Assembly: GCF_014192335.1 (NCBI RefSeq)
Contig: NZ_JACHXU010000009.1
Location: forward strand, 1 to 64,000
DNA from: Aporhodopirellula rubra
GTDB lineage: Bacteria > Planctomycetota > Planctomycetia > Pirellulales > Pirellulaceae
Length of the DNA stretch: 64,000 nucleotides
Direction: 5' to 3'
The translations under genes were made by a program, and so were the position numbers. Each line of letters opens with the position of its first letter. Position 1 is the stretch's first letter. Under the pieces are notes generated by a model. The model searched no databases and was not told the origin of the DNA. It saw only the letters and a list, made by a program, of their open reading frames with translations. Shown piece by piece: positions 55,878 to 64,000 of the stretch.

Positions 55878-56270
55878 GCGCGGACAACTCCGTAAAAAAT
55901 CATGACAGGGACATTTCAACCGCCACGGAAAGCGCCGTCCCTTTATCTACACCAAAAGGTACACATTTAATTACGCACGTCAAGATGGATGTTCCTCCAA
56001 ACGCCGGATTCGTCAGCCAGACCGCGTCAAAGCTACGTTCCAGATGGCCCCATACGCTGTTGCGTGCAGCCATGTGACCGGCCCCGAAACCATGCCTGCG
56101 AAACGGCGATGCCGAACGCACAGCATCTCGCGCCGTTCCGCTAAGCTTTTTAGAAGACGCACACGGAGGCTCTGATTCAAACAGCCATCCAATTAAGGCG
56201 TTAAGAAATAATCCCTTTACAAATAATCTTTGGCGAGAAGCCGGATTCTTGAGAAGACACGGGTGCCTTG
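55878..56270. other. Intergenic region between the NO-response group and GH95
   Basis: About 393 bases lie between divergent transcription units. A short minus-strand frame (55900-56121) shows no known motif. This may include the old hmp promoter region and perhaps its NO-regulator site, but no clear palindrome was found. Confidence 0.35.
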
Positions 56271-58730
56271 ATGAATCGATTAAACGACGCTGCTGTGATA
56301 TCCCGCCGCAGATGCGGACTCAACAGGAAACCTGGCTTCGGATGGTTGTCATCACGATGGCAAATATGTTTGCTTCTGCTGAGCATTCAAACTGCTTCCC
56401 TTTCCTTGCACGCGGACGCCGATGACGCCCTGACACTCTGGTACACCCAACCCGCCTCGGAATGGATGGAAGCACTGCCGATCGGGAACGGACGACTCGG
56501 AGCGATGGTCTACGGCGGGGTCCAACAAGAACGCTTGCAACTCAACGAAGACACGCTGTGGAGCGGTGGCCCACACTCGTACGACAATCCGGAAGCATAC
56601 TCGCACCTCGCCACCGTGCGAAAACTTCTCAACCAAGGCGAGTATGCCAAAGCCGAAGACGTGGCACAGAACATGTTGGGCATTCCCAAGTACCAACACG
56701 CTTACATGCCGCTCGGTGATCTGTTTCTTGACTTCCCGTACGCGCAATCGCCGAACGACTACCGCTGCGAACTCGACATGCAAAATGCGGTGAGCACGGT
56801 TACCTACCGTATCGGCGACGCACGTTTTACGCGGACGGTCTTCGCATCAAATCCCGATCAAGCGATTGTCATGCATCTTGCATGCGATAAACCGGGACGA
56901 ATCGACTTTGATTTGTCGATGACGAGCCCACATCAGCATCAGTCTCGGCTCAGTGGCGTCAACGGACTGCTCATGACTGGCGAAGTGTTTCGAAATCCAG
57001 ACAAACGCGGCAGTGGATCACGATCATTGATCGGCCCCTGGGAAAACGCAGGCTTGAAGTTCGCCGCGAAGGCGAGAGTCACGTCCGATGGAGGAACTGC
57101 TGCGACACAGGACGACCGCATCTCGGTTCGCGATGCCGACGCCGTGACAATCGTCTATGCAGCGGCGACGAGCTACGTCAATTACCGAGACATAGGTGCC
57201 GACGCGGTGCAACGAGCCGAAGATACCATCGCGAGCATTGGCGACACTCCCTACGAGCAGCTTTACCAGCAACACGTCGATGACTACTCCAAACTATTCG
57301 GCCGCGTCGCGATCAATCTCGGCGGCAACGAAGCCGACGAAAACCTGCCGACCGCGGAACGAATCCAACGAGCAAAGGATGGTCAGAACGATCCCCGTTT
57401 GGCGGAGCAAGCATTTCAGTTTGCTCGCTATTTGATGATTTCGGGATCGCGTCCAGGGACTCAACCGCTCAACCTGCAAGGCATCTGGAACAACGAAATC
57501 AATCCGCCTTGGGGAAGCAAGTACACGATCAACATTAACATCCAGATGATTTATTGGATCGCCGAGGTCTGCAATCTCAGCGATTGTCATGAACCGCTAC
57601 TGCGGATGATCGACGAGCTGCAAGAACCGGGCCGGCGTACAGCCAAAATCCATTACGAGGCCGACGGGTGGGTCACTCATCACAACACGGACCTTTGGCG
57701 AGGAACCGCCCCGGTTGACGGTGCACAATGGGGCATCTGGCCAACTGGCGGCGCGTGGCTGTGCCAACATCTTTGGGAACACTACCGTTACACGGGCGAC
57801 ATCGAGTTTCTAAAACGCTCGTATCCGATCATCAAAGGGGCGACCGAGTTCTTCTTAGACACCCTCGTTGAAAACGAAGACGGCTATCTAATCACGTCGC
57901 CATCGATCTCGCCCGAGCACAGTCACGGTGGCGGAACGAAAGATGGACTCAGCGTCGGACGCAGTGGCACGTCACTTTGTGCGGGACCGACCATGGACCT
58001 TCAAGTCCTGAGTGATCTGTTCGCGAATTGCATCGATGCGTCGGAAATATTGAAGACCGACGACGCGTTCCGCACGCGAGTGTCCGGCATGCGTTCGCGC
58101 CTGCAGCCGATGCAAATCGGACGCACCGGACAACTGCAAGAATGGCTCGAAGACTGGGACAATCCTAACGACCAACACAGCCACGTTTCGCACATGTATG
58201 GACTGTTTCCGAGCAGTCAGATCAATTCGCGAGACACGCCAGATTTATTTCGCGCGGCCCATACTTCACTGATCCAACGCGGCGATAGCGGCGGATGGCC
58301 GGGTGGATGGCGTGTATGCCTGTGGGCTCGCTTGGGTGACGGTGATCATGCCCACGACGTTCTCCGCGGTCACGTTCTACCACGCTTCACCACCAACCTG
58401 CTCAACCAGGGAAGCGTCTATCAGATCGACGCCAATTTTGGGGCCGCAGCCGGTATCGCTGAAATGCTGTTGCAAAGCCACCTGAGCACGGACGATGGAA
58501 GTCAACTGCTGCATCTCCTGCCCGCCCTTCCTCCGGCTTGGCCCAACGGATCAATTCAGGGTCTACGCGCACGCGGCGGATTTGAAGTCGACATCGCCTG
58601 GGCAGACGGAAAACTGACAAACGCTTCTATCCGTTCGCTCAACGGGACACCGCTGGCAGTACGTTACGGCGACACCACCCAAACATCGCACCCCGCCAAA
58701 GGCAATCGCTTCTTATGGAACAACAATTAG
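56271..58730 (+). CDS. Secreted GH95 alpha-L-fucosidase
   Basis: This protein of about 819 residues is exported (signal about 30-50: [17 protein letters not shown]) and belongs to GH95. It opens with [20 protein letters not shown] and [20 protein letters not shown], the family's N-terminal domain. The (alpha/alpha)6 barrel follows with [20 protein letters not shown] and [15 protein letters not shown], then [20 protein letters not shown], ending in the C-terminal domain with [16 protein letters not shown]95 enzymes remove alpha-1,2-linked L-fucose or L-galactose. ATG 56271 is preceded by TTG 56268. The enzyme fits a set with the GH51 and GH27 genes downstream. Confidence 0.92.
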   Translation: MNRLNDAAVISRRRCGLNRKPGFGWLSSRWQICLLLLSIQTASLSLHADADDALTLWYTQPASEWMEALPIGNGRLGAMVYGGVQQERLQLNEDTLWSGGPHSYDNPEAYSHLATVRKLLNQGEYAKAEDVAQNMLGIPKYQHAYMPLGDLFLDFPYAQSPNDYRCELDMQNAVSTVTYRIGDARFTRTVFASNPDQAIVMHLACDKPGRIDFDLSMTSPHQHQSRLSGVNGLLMTGEVFRNPDKRGSGSRSLIGPWENAGLKFAAKARVTSDGGTAATQDDRISVRDADAVTIVYAAATSYVNYRDIGADAVQRAEDTIASIGDTPYEQLYQQHVDDYSKLFGRVAINLGGNEADENLPTAERIQRAKDGQNDPRLAEQAFQFARYLMISGSRPGTQPLNLQGIWNNEINPPWGSKYTININIQMIYWIAEVCNLSDCHEPLLRMIDELQEPGRRTAKIHYEADGWVTHHNTDLWRGTAPVDGAQWGIWPTGGAWLCQHLWEHYRYTGDIEFLKRSYPIIKGATEFFLDTLVENEDGYLITSPSISPEHSHGGGTKDGLSVGRSGTSLCAGPTMDLQVLSDLFANCIDASEILKTDDAFRTRVSGMRSRLQPMQIGRTGQLQEWLEDWDNPNDQHSHVSHMYGLFPSSQINSRDTPDLFRAAHTSLIQRGDSGGWPGGWRVCLWARLGDGDHAHDVLRGHVLPRFTTNLLNQGSVYQIDANFGAAAGIAEMLLQSHLSTDDGSQLLHLLPALPPAWPNGSIQGLRARGGFEVDIAWADGKLTNASIRSLNGTPLAVRYGDTTQTSHPAKGNRFLWNNN

Positions 58731-59111
58731 CATCGAAGCATCAGTTAAGAGCGTGCCGACAACCGCTGAAAAAAAGGATCACCCATCGATAAGAACTTGA
58801 TGCTCGTACCTCTGCAACTTTTCGTCGGCGGCGACCGACGAGGAGACATCACCAAACCGATTCGCTTGCGGAAGACTCCTTTTCCATTCTCAATCGTCCG
58901 AACGGAAAAAACCAATTGCGACGTCATCCGTGGCCACGTCCGCGACCACCTCATCAAAAGCACGCAAGTGAATGTGCGTCCGATTGGCGTTTCACTGGCA
59001 GCACGTTGGCCGTTTTAACTACAGGAGCGAGGCTCGCATGACACGGGCGAAATCCCAAACTCCTGTGGCGTAACGTTTGAGTTCGAGTTGCCTTCACGGC
59101 TTTCTCGATCC
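58731..59111. other. Intergenic region after GH95
   Basis: There is no recognised gene. Short frames on both strands (58797-59018, 58745-58963) lack known motifs. A hairpin with arms ACAGGAG (59021-59027) and CTCCTGT (59060-59066) encloses a smaller palindrome, GCGAG-G-CTCGC; it lacks a T-tract. It may be an intergenic repeat. Confidence 0.3.
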
Positions 59112-59220
59112 TTAAGCCCCGTTTCGCTTTCGCTTGCCGACTGTCTTGCCAGCGGCCCACATCGCATCGGCATCTAACAACTTATTGACGATCTGCTCGG
59201 GGGGAGTGTCCCTTTCGCAT
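59112..59220 (-). pseudogene. Remnant of an IS3-family transposase OrfA
   Basis: On the minus strand ATG at 59220 gives MRKGHSP. After removal of one C from a run of six, the frame continues as EQIVNKLLDADAMWAAGKTV. This is the N-terminal pattern of IS3 OrfA proteins (EQIV.KLREAD.ML..GK.). The frame ends in TAA at 59112, and the helix-turn-helix and later parts are missing. It is a frameshifted, truncated relic with no visible terminal repeats. Confidence 0.55.
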
Positions 59221-59749
59221 TTTGACCGAAAGCCCTTTCCCTAATCTTGACTGATGAGCTTTCATAACTCATGGATCTGGATCGGGGGAGAATCCCAGGC
59301 TGTGTCTCCGCCATTTTTCACACCAATCGCTTAATTACGTTTTAGATGTCAGAGCTGCCTGAACGGATTCTCTGGCCCTCGATCCGCAGGTGCCTGCACC
59401 TTGTCAATACCGACTGCACTGACCAACTAATCGTCTAGGCACAGTCCGATGTTGTTTGAATTGAATTGCATGCAAACCGGAGCTGCGCGATCTCGACATT
59501 TTTATGCGTGGAATTGGATTGATCTCAAACGTCAGGCGGAGGACCATACATCCGTAGCCTTTAACGGAACAAAGTGGGCCATCGTTCACTCAGCCAACAC
59601 GCCGACAAGTTTTTGGGAAGCTCAAAAAATCGCATGCCCCAGCGAGAGTTCAGCCCCTCAAAGCTGACGCATCGGGTCTCCTGATCGTGTCACTTTCAAA
59701 GAACGTGGCGTTGTCCAACTACCTGCCCTTCCACCTGATGAGTTGTTTC
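59221..59749. other. Noncoding stretch upstream of GH51
   Basis: About 530 bases lie upstream of the GH51 gene. I see no gene with known motifs (a plus-strand frame 59449-59667 has none). The GH51 promoter should be here, possibly altered by the nearby IS3 remnant. Confidence 0.3.
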
Positions 59750-62266
59750 ATGAATCAACAACCCGATTTCAAAAGCACAACCGCAGTGAGTGCTCTCCGA
59801 CAAGGGAGGCGCGACTTCGCATCTTTCGTCGCCCTGTTGTTGCCTGCAATCCTCACCTGCTTTGCTTGCACCGGCAAGGCATCCGCAAATGAGTCGGCCG
59901 AGATTCGGATCGACTGCGACCAATCAACCGTGAGCTTGAGTCCGCATCTGTATGGATTGTTTTTCGAGGACATCAACTATGCAGCCGATGGCGGGCTGTA
60001 TGCGGAACTGATCCAGAATCGCTCCTTCGAATACTTTTCTCTGGAAGAAACTCACCGGGGCACTGGTTTCCATCCGTTGTACGCGTGGAACAGTGTTTCG
60101 CGATCGGGTGGTCGTGCCAAAATGTCCGTCATCAACACCAATCCGCTCAATGAGAACAACCGCCACTACCTGCAATTGCAAGTTGATCAAAGCGATATTG
60201 TCGGCGTTCGCAACAGCGGATTTGACGGCATCCATCTTGACGAAGGTGCACGCTACAACGTCTCGGTCTACGCTCGGCTGAACGATTGGACGGGCGACTC
60301 CAAGCTGACCATTCAATTCGAAACAGGCAACGAGTTCGATTGTGGTCGTGTCGTGCTAGATGGTGCCGATGGAACCTGGAAGAAATTCGAGGGAGTGATC
60401 ATCGCAACCAAAACAACGGACAATGCTTCCTTGACCGTGACGACCGAAGGCAAAGGCACGTTGGACCTGGACATGGTTTCGCTATTTCCGCAGGACACGT
60501 TCAACGGACGTCGCAATGGACTGCGAAAAGACTTGGTGCAAGCGTTAGCAGACCTGAATCCCAAGTTCTTGCGATTTCCGGGCGGATGCATCGTGCATGG
60601 CAGCGGATTAGACAATATCTATCGCTGGAAGGACAGCGTTGGTGACGTTGCAGAGCGAAAACCGAATTGGAATCTGTGGGGGTACCACCAAACTTATGGC
60701 CTCGGCTATTTCGAGTACTTTCAACTTTGCGAAGACCTCAACATGGCAGCGCTGCCGGTTGTTCCCATCGGGGTCGGGTGTGGTTTTCGGTGTACCGAGT
60801 TTGTCCCGATCGACGAACTGGGACCGCACATTCAAGACGCGATCGATTTGATCGAATTTGCCAATGGCCCGGTAAGCAGCACATGGGGCAAGGTGCGTGC
60901 ATCAATGGGCCACCCGGAACCGTTCAACCTAAAACACATCTGCTTGGGCAACGAGGAACACGACACTCCGGACATGCGGCAACGTTTCCCACTGTTCTCA
61001 AAGGCGATACGTGAAGCCTATCCGGACATCAAGATAATCGGCACTTCGGGGCTTGGCCCGGAAATTCCGATCTATGACCTGATGACGCGAGACAAGGTCT
61101 ACAGTTCGGACGAGCATTACTACATGCCACCAAATTGGTTCATTGCGAACGAAGATCGGTTTGACGATTTCGATCGCAACAAGCCGCTAATTTTCGTAGG
61201 CGAGTATGCAGCCCACGATACCGATCGCAGGAACACGCTCTATTCCGCATTGTCGGAGGCGGTGTTTCTCAATGGCATCGAACGCAACGCAGATCTCGTA
61301 GACATGACCTGTTATGCACCGCTGTTCGGTCACAAGAATCATTCTCAGTGGAACCCGGACCTCATCTATTTCGACAAACGCAATGTCATTCGCACAACAA
61401 ATTACTTCGTGCAAAAACTCTACGGACAAAACAAAGGTGACGTTTATCTGCGCAGTCACGTGGACGTAAAAGAATCGACTCATGCACCAACGGTTTCCGG
61501 TCACGTTGGTATCGGCTCCTGGAACACGACAATTGAAGTCGACAAGTTCACGGTGAATGGTCGTGAATCCGATATGGCGAATTGGAAGGTGACCGGCGGC
61601 GAGTATTCGACACAAGACGGGCACTACATCCAGTCAGACGGTCAGGCCACTCCGGCAATGAGCATCAACAATGAATCGTTGTCAGCGGAAAACGTGACGA
61701 TTGAAGTTCGCGCTCGCAAAACAGGCGGGTCAGAAGGCTTCCTGATTCGATTTGGTGCGGACGAAAATGGCGACGGTGGGTATTGGTGGAATGTGGCGGG
61801 TTGGAACAACACACGTCACGGCTTAGAGAACTTTTCGGAAGGAAATGGGACGATGCCCAGCGTCGAGGGCTCGATCGTGAATGACCGGTGGTACGACATG
61901 AAGGTCGAACTGACCCCCGGAAAGATTCGCTGCTATCTCGATGGAGACTTGATTCACGAGTACGAAATCAAGCAAGCTGGCGTTAGCATTTCCTCCAGCT
62001 ACGATCATCGGGCGGGAGAAGTGATTCTAAAAATTGTCAATCCGAATGCGGTTCCGGTCGACGCACGCATCAAGCTTGCCGGTGCCCGCAAGGTTGCTTC
62101 CGAAGCAAAACTCATCTCGCTATCGGGTGCCAAGGATGCCACGAACACGTTTGATCAGCCGACGAATGTTGTCCCCTTGGAAAGCACGATCCCCGCTGGT
62201 CCCGAAATGACGCACAAAGTCCCGGCGTTCGCTGTCGAGATCATCCGCGTACCGGCAACGCTTTAA
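59750..62266 (+). CDS. Secreted GH51 alpha-L-arabinofuranosidase
   Basis: This exported enzyme has about 838 residues. After the signal peptide (about 25-46: FVALLLPAILTCFACTGKASA) come SPHLYGLFFEDINYAADGGL and a carbohydrate-binding beta domain (about 120-250). The GH51 barrel follows, with FLRFPGGCIVHGSG, acid-base Glu in HICLGNEEHDTP and nucleophile Glu in FVGEYAAHD. A LamG-type insert or C-terminal domain follows (SEGFLIRFGADENGDGGYWW). The catalytic pair is intact. ATG 59750 is preferred; a GTG at 59687 adds 21 residues. It lies upstream of a GH27 gene on the same strand. Confidence 0.92.
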   Translation: MNQQPDFKSTTAVSALRQGRRDFASFVALLLPAILTCFACTGKASANESAEIRIDCDQSTVSLSPHLYGLFFEDINYAADGGLYAELIQNRSFEYFSLEETHRGTGFHPLYAWNSVSRSGGRAKMSVINTNPLNENNRHYLQLQVDQSDIVGVRNSGFDGIHLDEGARYNVSVYARLNDWTGDSKLTIQFETGNEFDCGRVVLDGADGTWKKFEGVIIATKTTDNASLTVTTEGKGTLDLDMVSLFPQDTFNGRRNGLRKDLVQALADLNPKFLRFPGGCIVHGSGLDNIYRWKDSVGDVAERKPNWNLWGYHQTYGLGYFEYFQLCEDLNMAALPVVPIGVGCGFRCTEFVPIDELGPHIQDAIDLIEFANGPVSSTWGKVRASMGHPEPFNLKHICLGNEEHDTPDMRQRFPLFSKAIREAYPDIKIIGTSGLGPEIPIYDLMTRDKVYSSDEHYYMPPNWFIANEDRFDDFDRNKPLIFVGEYAAHDTDRRNTLYSALSEAVFLNGIERNADLVDMTCYAPLFGHKNHSQWNPDLIYFDKRNVIRTTNYFVQKLYGQNKGDVYLRSHVDVKESTHAPTVSGHVGIGSWNTTIEVDKFTVNGRESDMANWKVTGGEYSTQDGHYIQSDGQATPAMSINNESLSAENVTIEVRARKTGGSEGFLIRFGADENGDGGYWWNVAGWNNTRHGLENFSEGNGTMPSVEGSIVNDRWYDMKVELTPGKIRCYLDGDLIHEYEIKQAGVSISSSYDHRAGEVILKIVNPNAVPVDARIKLAGARKVASEAKLISLSGAKDATNTFDQPTNVVPLESTIPAGPEMTHKVPAFAVEIIRVPATL

Positions 62267-62293
62267 TTGAAATGGTATTGCGTTCACAGGTCC

Positions 62294-62345
62294 GACAGCG
62301 GCCGGCTAAAGTCGGTACTCCAACATGCGTCGTTTCGCCGCTGTC
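62294..62345 (+). repeat. Inverted repeat between GH51 and GH27
   Basis: Arms GACAGCGGC (62294-62302) and GCCGCTGTC (62337-62345) are a perfect 9-bp inverted repeat with a 34-base loop that contains CGGCTAAAGTCGG. There is no T-tract. The CCGGCTAAAG type of sequence is, from recollection, a common planctomycete intergenic repeat. Confidence 0.4.
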
Positions 62346-62469
62346 AGGCAGCATTGCCAAACCTCTCTAGTGGATGACGCGAGGAGTCACTCGCCTCTTT
62401 TTGAGGATGGTGATTCGTTGCCTCGTCCACCACCCAAAATCAAAAATTGATGGACTGCCCGAAACTCCT

Positions 62470-64000
62470 ATGACAACTATTCACCTTCTCGTCATTGCTC
62501 GCTCATTGCTGCTTTCCAGTCTGTGTGCGTTGCCAGCCATGGCTCAAACAACGCCCAGTCATTGGCAATTTGCTCCGACACCGCCGATGGGTTGGAACAG
62601 TTGGGACACCTTTGGCACTTCGATTACCGAAGCGCAAGCGAAGGCGCAGGTCGATGCGATGGCGGAGTATTTGCTGCCATCGGGATACGATGTCTTCACC
62701 GTGGACATTCAGTGGTATCAACCAACTGCCAATAGCCACCACTACGATGTGAACGCGATTTACAACCTCAGCATGGATGAATATGGGCGTTTAACTCCCG
62801 CAGTGAATCGATTTCCGTCTGCAACCGGTGACTTGGGATTCAAGCTTCTGGCGGACTATGTGCATTCTAAAGGACTGCGATTTGGCATCCACATTATGCG
62901 AGGGATACCCAAGCAAGCGGTCAAGCAGAACACGCCGGTGCTGGGCACGGACCTGCGAGCCAAGGACATTGCTCTCACCAGCTCCACCTGCCCGTGGAAC
63001 CCGGATATGTATGGCGTGGACGCCACTAAACCCGAAGGCCAAGCCTACTACGATTCGATCGTCAGCATGTATGCCTCTTGGGGTGTGGACTACATCAAGT
63101 GCGATGACATCTCGCGACCTTATGACAATGTTCAAAAAGCCGAGATCGAGGCGCTGCGCAAAGCCATCGACAAAACCGACCGTCCGATCGTACTGAGTCT
63201 TTCCCCTGGCGCGACTCCGCTGTCGTCTGGCGAGCATGTGATGAACCATGCCAATTTATGGCGAATCACTGATGACTTTTGGGATCGCTGGGGATTGCTG
63301 CGCGAAATGTTTGAACGCGTGCATGCGTGGCAACCGTATCGCCACCCCGGTGCATGGCCGGATGCGGATATGATTCCGATCGGAATAGTGGATTTCGGTC
63401 GCCCGACCAAATTCACGCCTGACGAGCAAGTCACGTTGATGAGTTTGTGGAGCATCGCCCGCTCGCCACTGATTTTTGGAGGCGATATGACCAAGCTTGA
63501 TGACTTCACTCTCGGCCTTTTGACGAATCGTGAAGTGATCTCGGTGAATCAAGCTAGCACCAACAACCGGCAAGTATCTCGCAAAAACAACCTGATTGTC
63601 TGGGCAGCTGATGTGCTCAATAGCGGCGATCAATATGTGGCTTTGTTCAACGCCCAAAGCTCCGGTGACAACACTGACTTTGCGTTTGCGGACTACGCAA
63701 GCCCGGTCATTGCTGGCGAAGGCAACTCACAGGAGATCAGTGTTTCCGTCAAGGGCGGAAAGAGGTTGGTGCTGTTCGTCAAAAATGGAGGCAACGGCTT
63801 TGAGCATGACCATGCCGTTTGGGTCAATCCGGTATTGCGTGGGCCGCAAGGCGAACGCAGTCTAACAAGCCTCAAATGGACGCATGCTGACTCCGGTTGG
63901 GGTTCGCCTCGCGTGAATCGAACGTGCGAAGATCAACCGCTGTTAGTGAACGGTGAATCGGTGACCGGCATCGGCACTCATGCGGATTCGACCATCATCT
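62470..64000 (+). CDS. GH27 alpha-galactosidase with NPCBM-like end, cut by right edge
   Basis: The frame starts ATG 62470 (signal about 1-27: LLLSSLCALPAMAQ) and stays open to the window end (510 codons). TPPMGWNSWDTFGTSITEAQ is the GH27 opening. The nucleophile Asp is in VDYIKCDDIS and the acid-base Asp in RITDDFWDRW. Later the family pattern MSLWSIARSPLIFGGDMTKL follows. The final visible part (NGESVTGIGTHADSTI) resembles an NPCBM carbohydrate-binding domain. It releases alpha-linked galactose. It lies about 200 bases behind GH51 on the same strand, forming a glycan-degrading set with GH51 and GH95. The true length is unknown. Confidence 0.9.
   Translation, partial: MTTIHLLVIARSLLLSSLCALPAMAQTTPSHWQFAPTPPMGWNSWDTFGTSITEAQAKAQVDAMAEYLLPSGYDVFTVDIQWYQPTANSHHYDVNAIYNLSMDEYGRLTPAVNRFPSATGDLGFKLLADYVHSKGLRFGIHIMRGIPKQAVKQNTPVLGTDLRAKDIALTSSTCPWNPDMYGVDATKPEGQAYYDSIVSMYASWGVDYIKCDDISRPYDNVQKAEIEALRKAIDKTDRPIVLSLSPGATPLSSGEHVMNHANLWRITDDFWDRWGLLREMFERVHAWQPYRHPGAWPDADMIPIGIVDFGRPTKFTPDEQVTLMSLWSIARSPLIFGGDMTKLDDFTLGLLTNREVISVNQASTNNRQVSRKNNLIVWAADVLNSGDQYVALFNAQSSGDNTDFAFADYASPVIAGEGNSQEISVSVKGGKRLVLFVKNGGNGFEHDHAVWVNPVLRGPQGERSLTSLKWTHADSGWGSPRVNRTCEDQPLLVNGESVTGIGTHADSTII

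Noticed and set aside
1-64000. CRISPR array, prophage, rRNA or tRNA
   Set aside because: No regular direct repeats with spacers, phage genes or rRNA-like stretches were seen by eye; a tRNA could be missed without a covariance search.

Overview
The window looks like a chromosome segment of a planctomycete, most likely a Rhodopirellula/Pirellulaceae-type marine organism. The reasons are a DUF1559 prepilin-like protein with a second decayed copy, a DUF1080 protein, a lone MfnB-type (formylfuranyl)methyl phosphate synthase, an M50/HlyD/GAF gene set, many secreted glycoside hydrolases, and loosely packed genes with few strong Shine-Dalgarno sites. No rRNA, tRNA, CRISPR array or prophage was recognised. 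The lineage is inferred from gene content; no alignment was run.

Left part (1-21.4 kb): a large MscK-like mechanosensitive channel and a CorA-type Mg transporter, then M42 aminopeptidase, GNAT and zinc-ribbon-like genes on the minus strand. A perfect palindrome (7761-7781) lies in the divergent gap before a three-gene operon: GAF plus HlyD, HlyD, and PqqD-like plus M50 protease plus HlyD. A DUF3467 gene follows with its own structured leader and a strong terminator. Next come mfnB and an overlapping convergent pcp, a YbjN-like protein, a small membrane protein, an MBL-rhodanese protein, a TIGR04222-type membrane protein and a metallophosphoesterase with altered motifs.

Middle (21.5-42.5 kb): a secreted SGNH hydrolase and beta-helix protein pair, a LEA-like 55-residue repeat protein, a diguanylate cyclase, a DUF1559 pseudogene and a GH16 enzyme. 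A dense signalling block follows: REC-PAS-PAS kinase, double REC, 1.1-kresidue multi-PAS kinase, FixJ-type regulator and a membrane PAS protein without output domain. Then comes a SpoIIAA-like gene coupled to a glucan phosphorylase broken by one missing base.

Right part (43-64 kb): PhyH/double-cupin plus glycosyltransferase, a methyltransferase, a DUF1559 protein with a 57-residue lipoprotein behind it, DUF1080 and GH5-like proteins, a PQQ-type propeller, and a nitrosative-stress group (GYD, cupin, ric/ytfE) with a decayed flavohaemoglobin. The window ends with GH95, GH51 and GH27 (cut by the right edge), consistent with fucose-, arabinose- and galactose-containing glycans as food. A small IS3 OrfA remnant lies between GH95 and GH51.

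The best candidates for an undescribed system are the exporter-less HlyD/M50/GAF operon with its palindrome and companion DUF3467 gene, and the PhyH-cupin-glycosyltransferase pair. Both are inferences from domain order and context.
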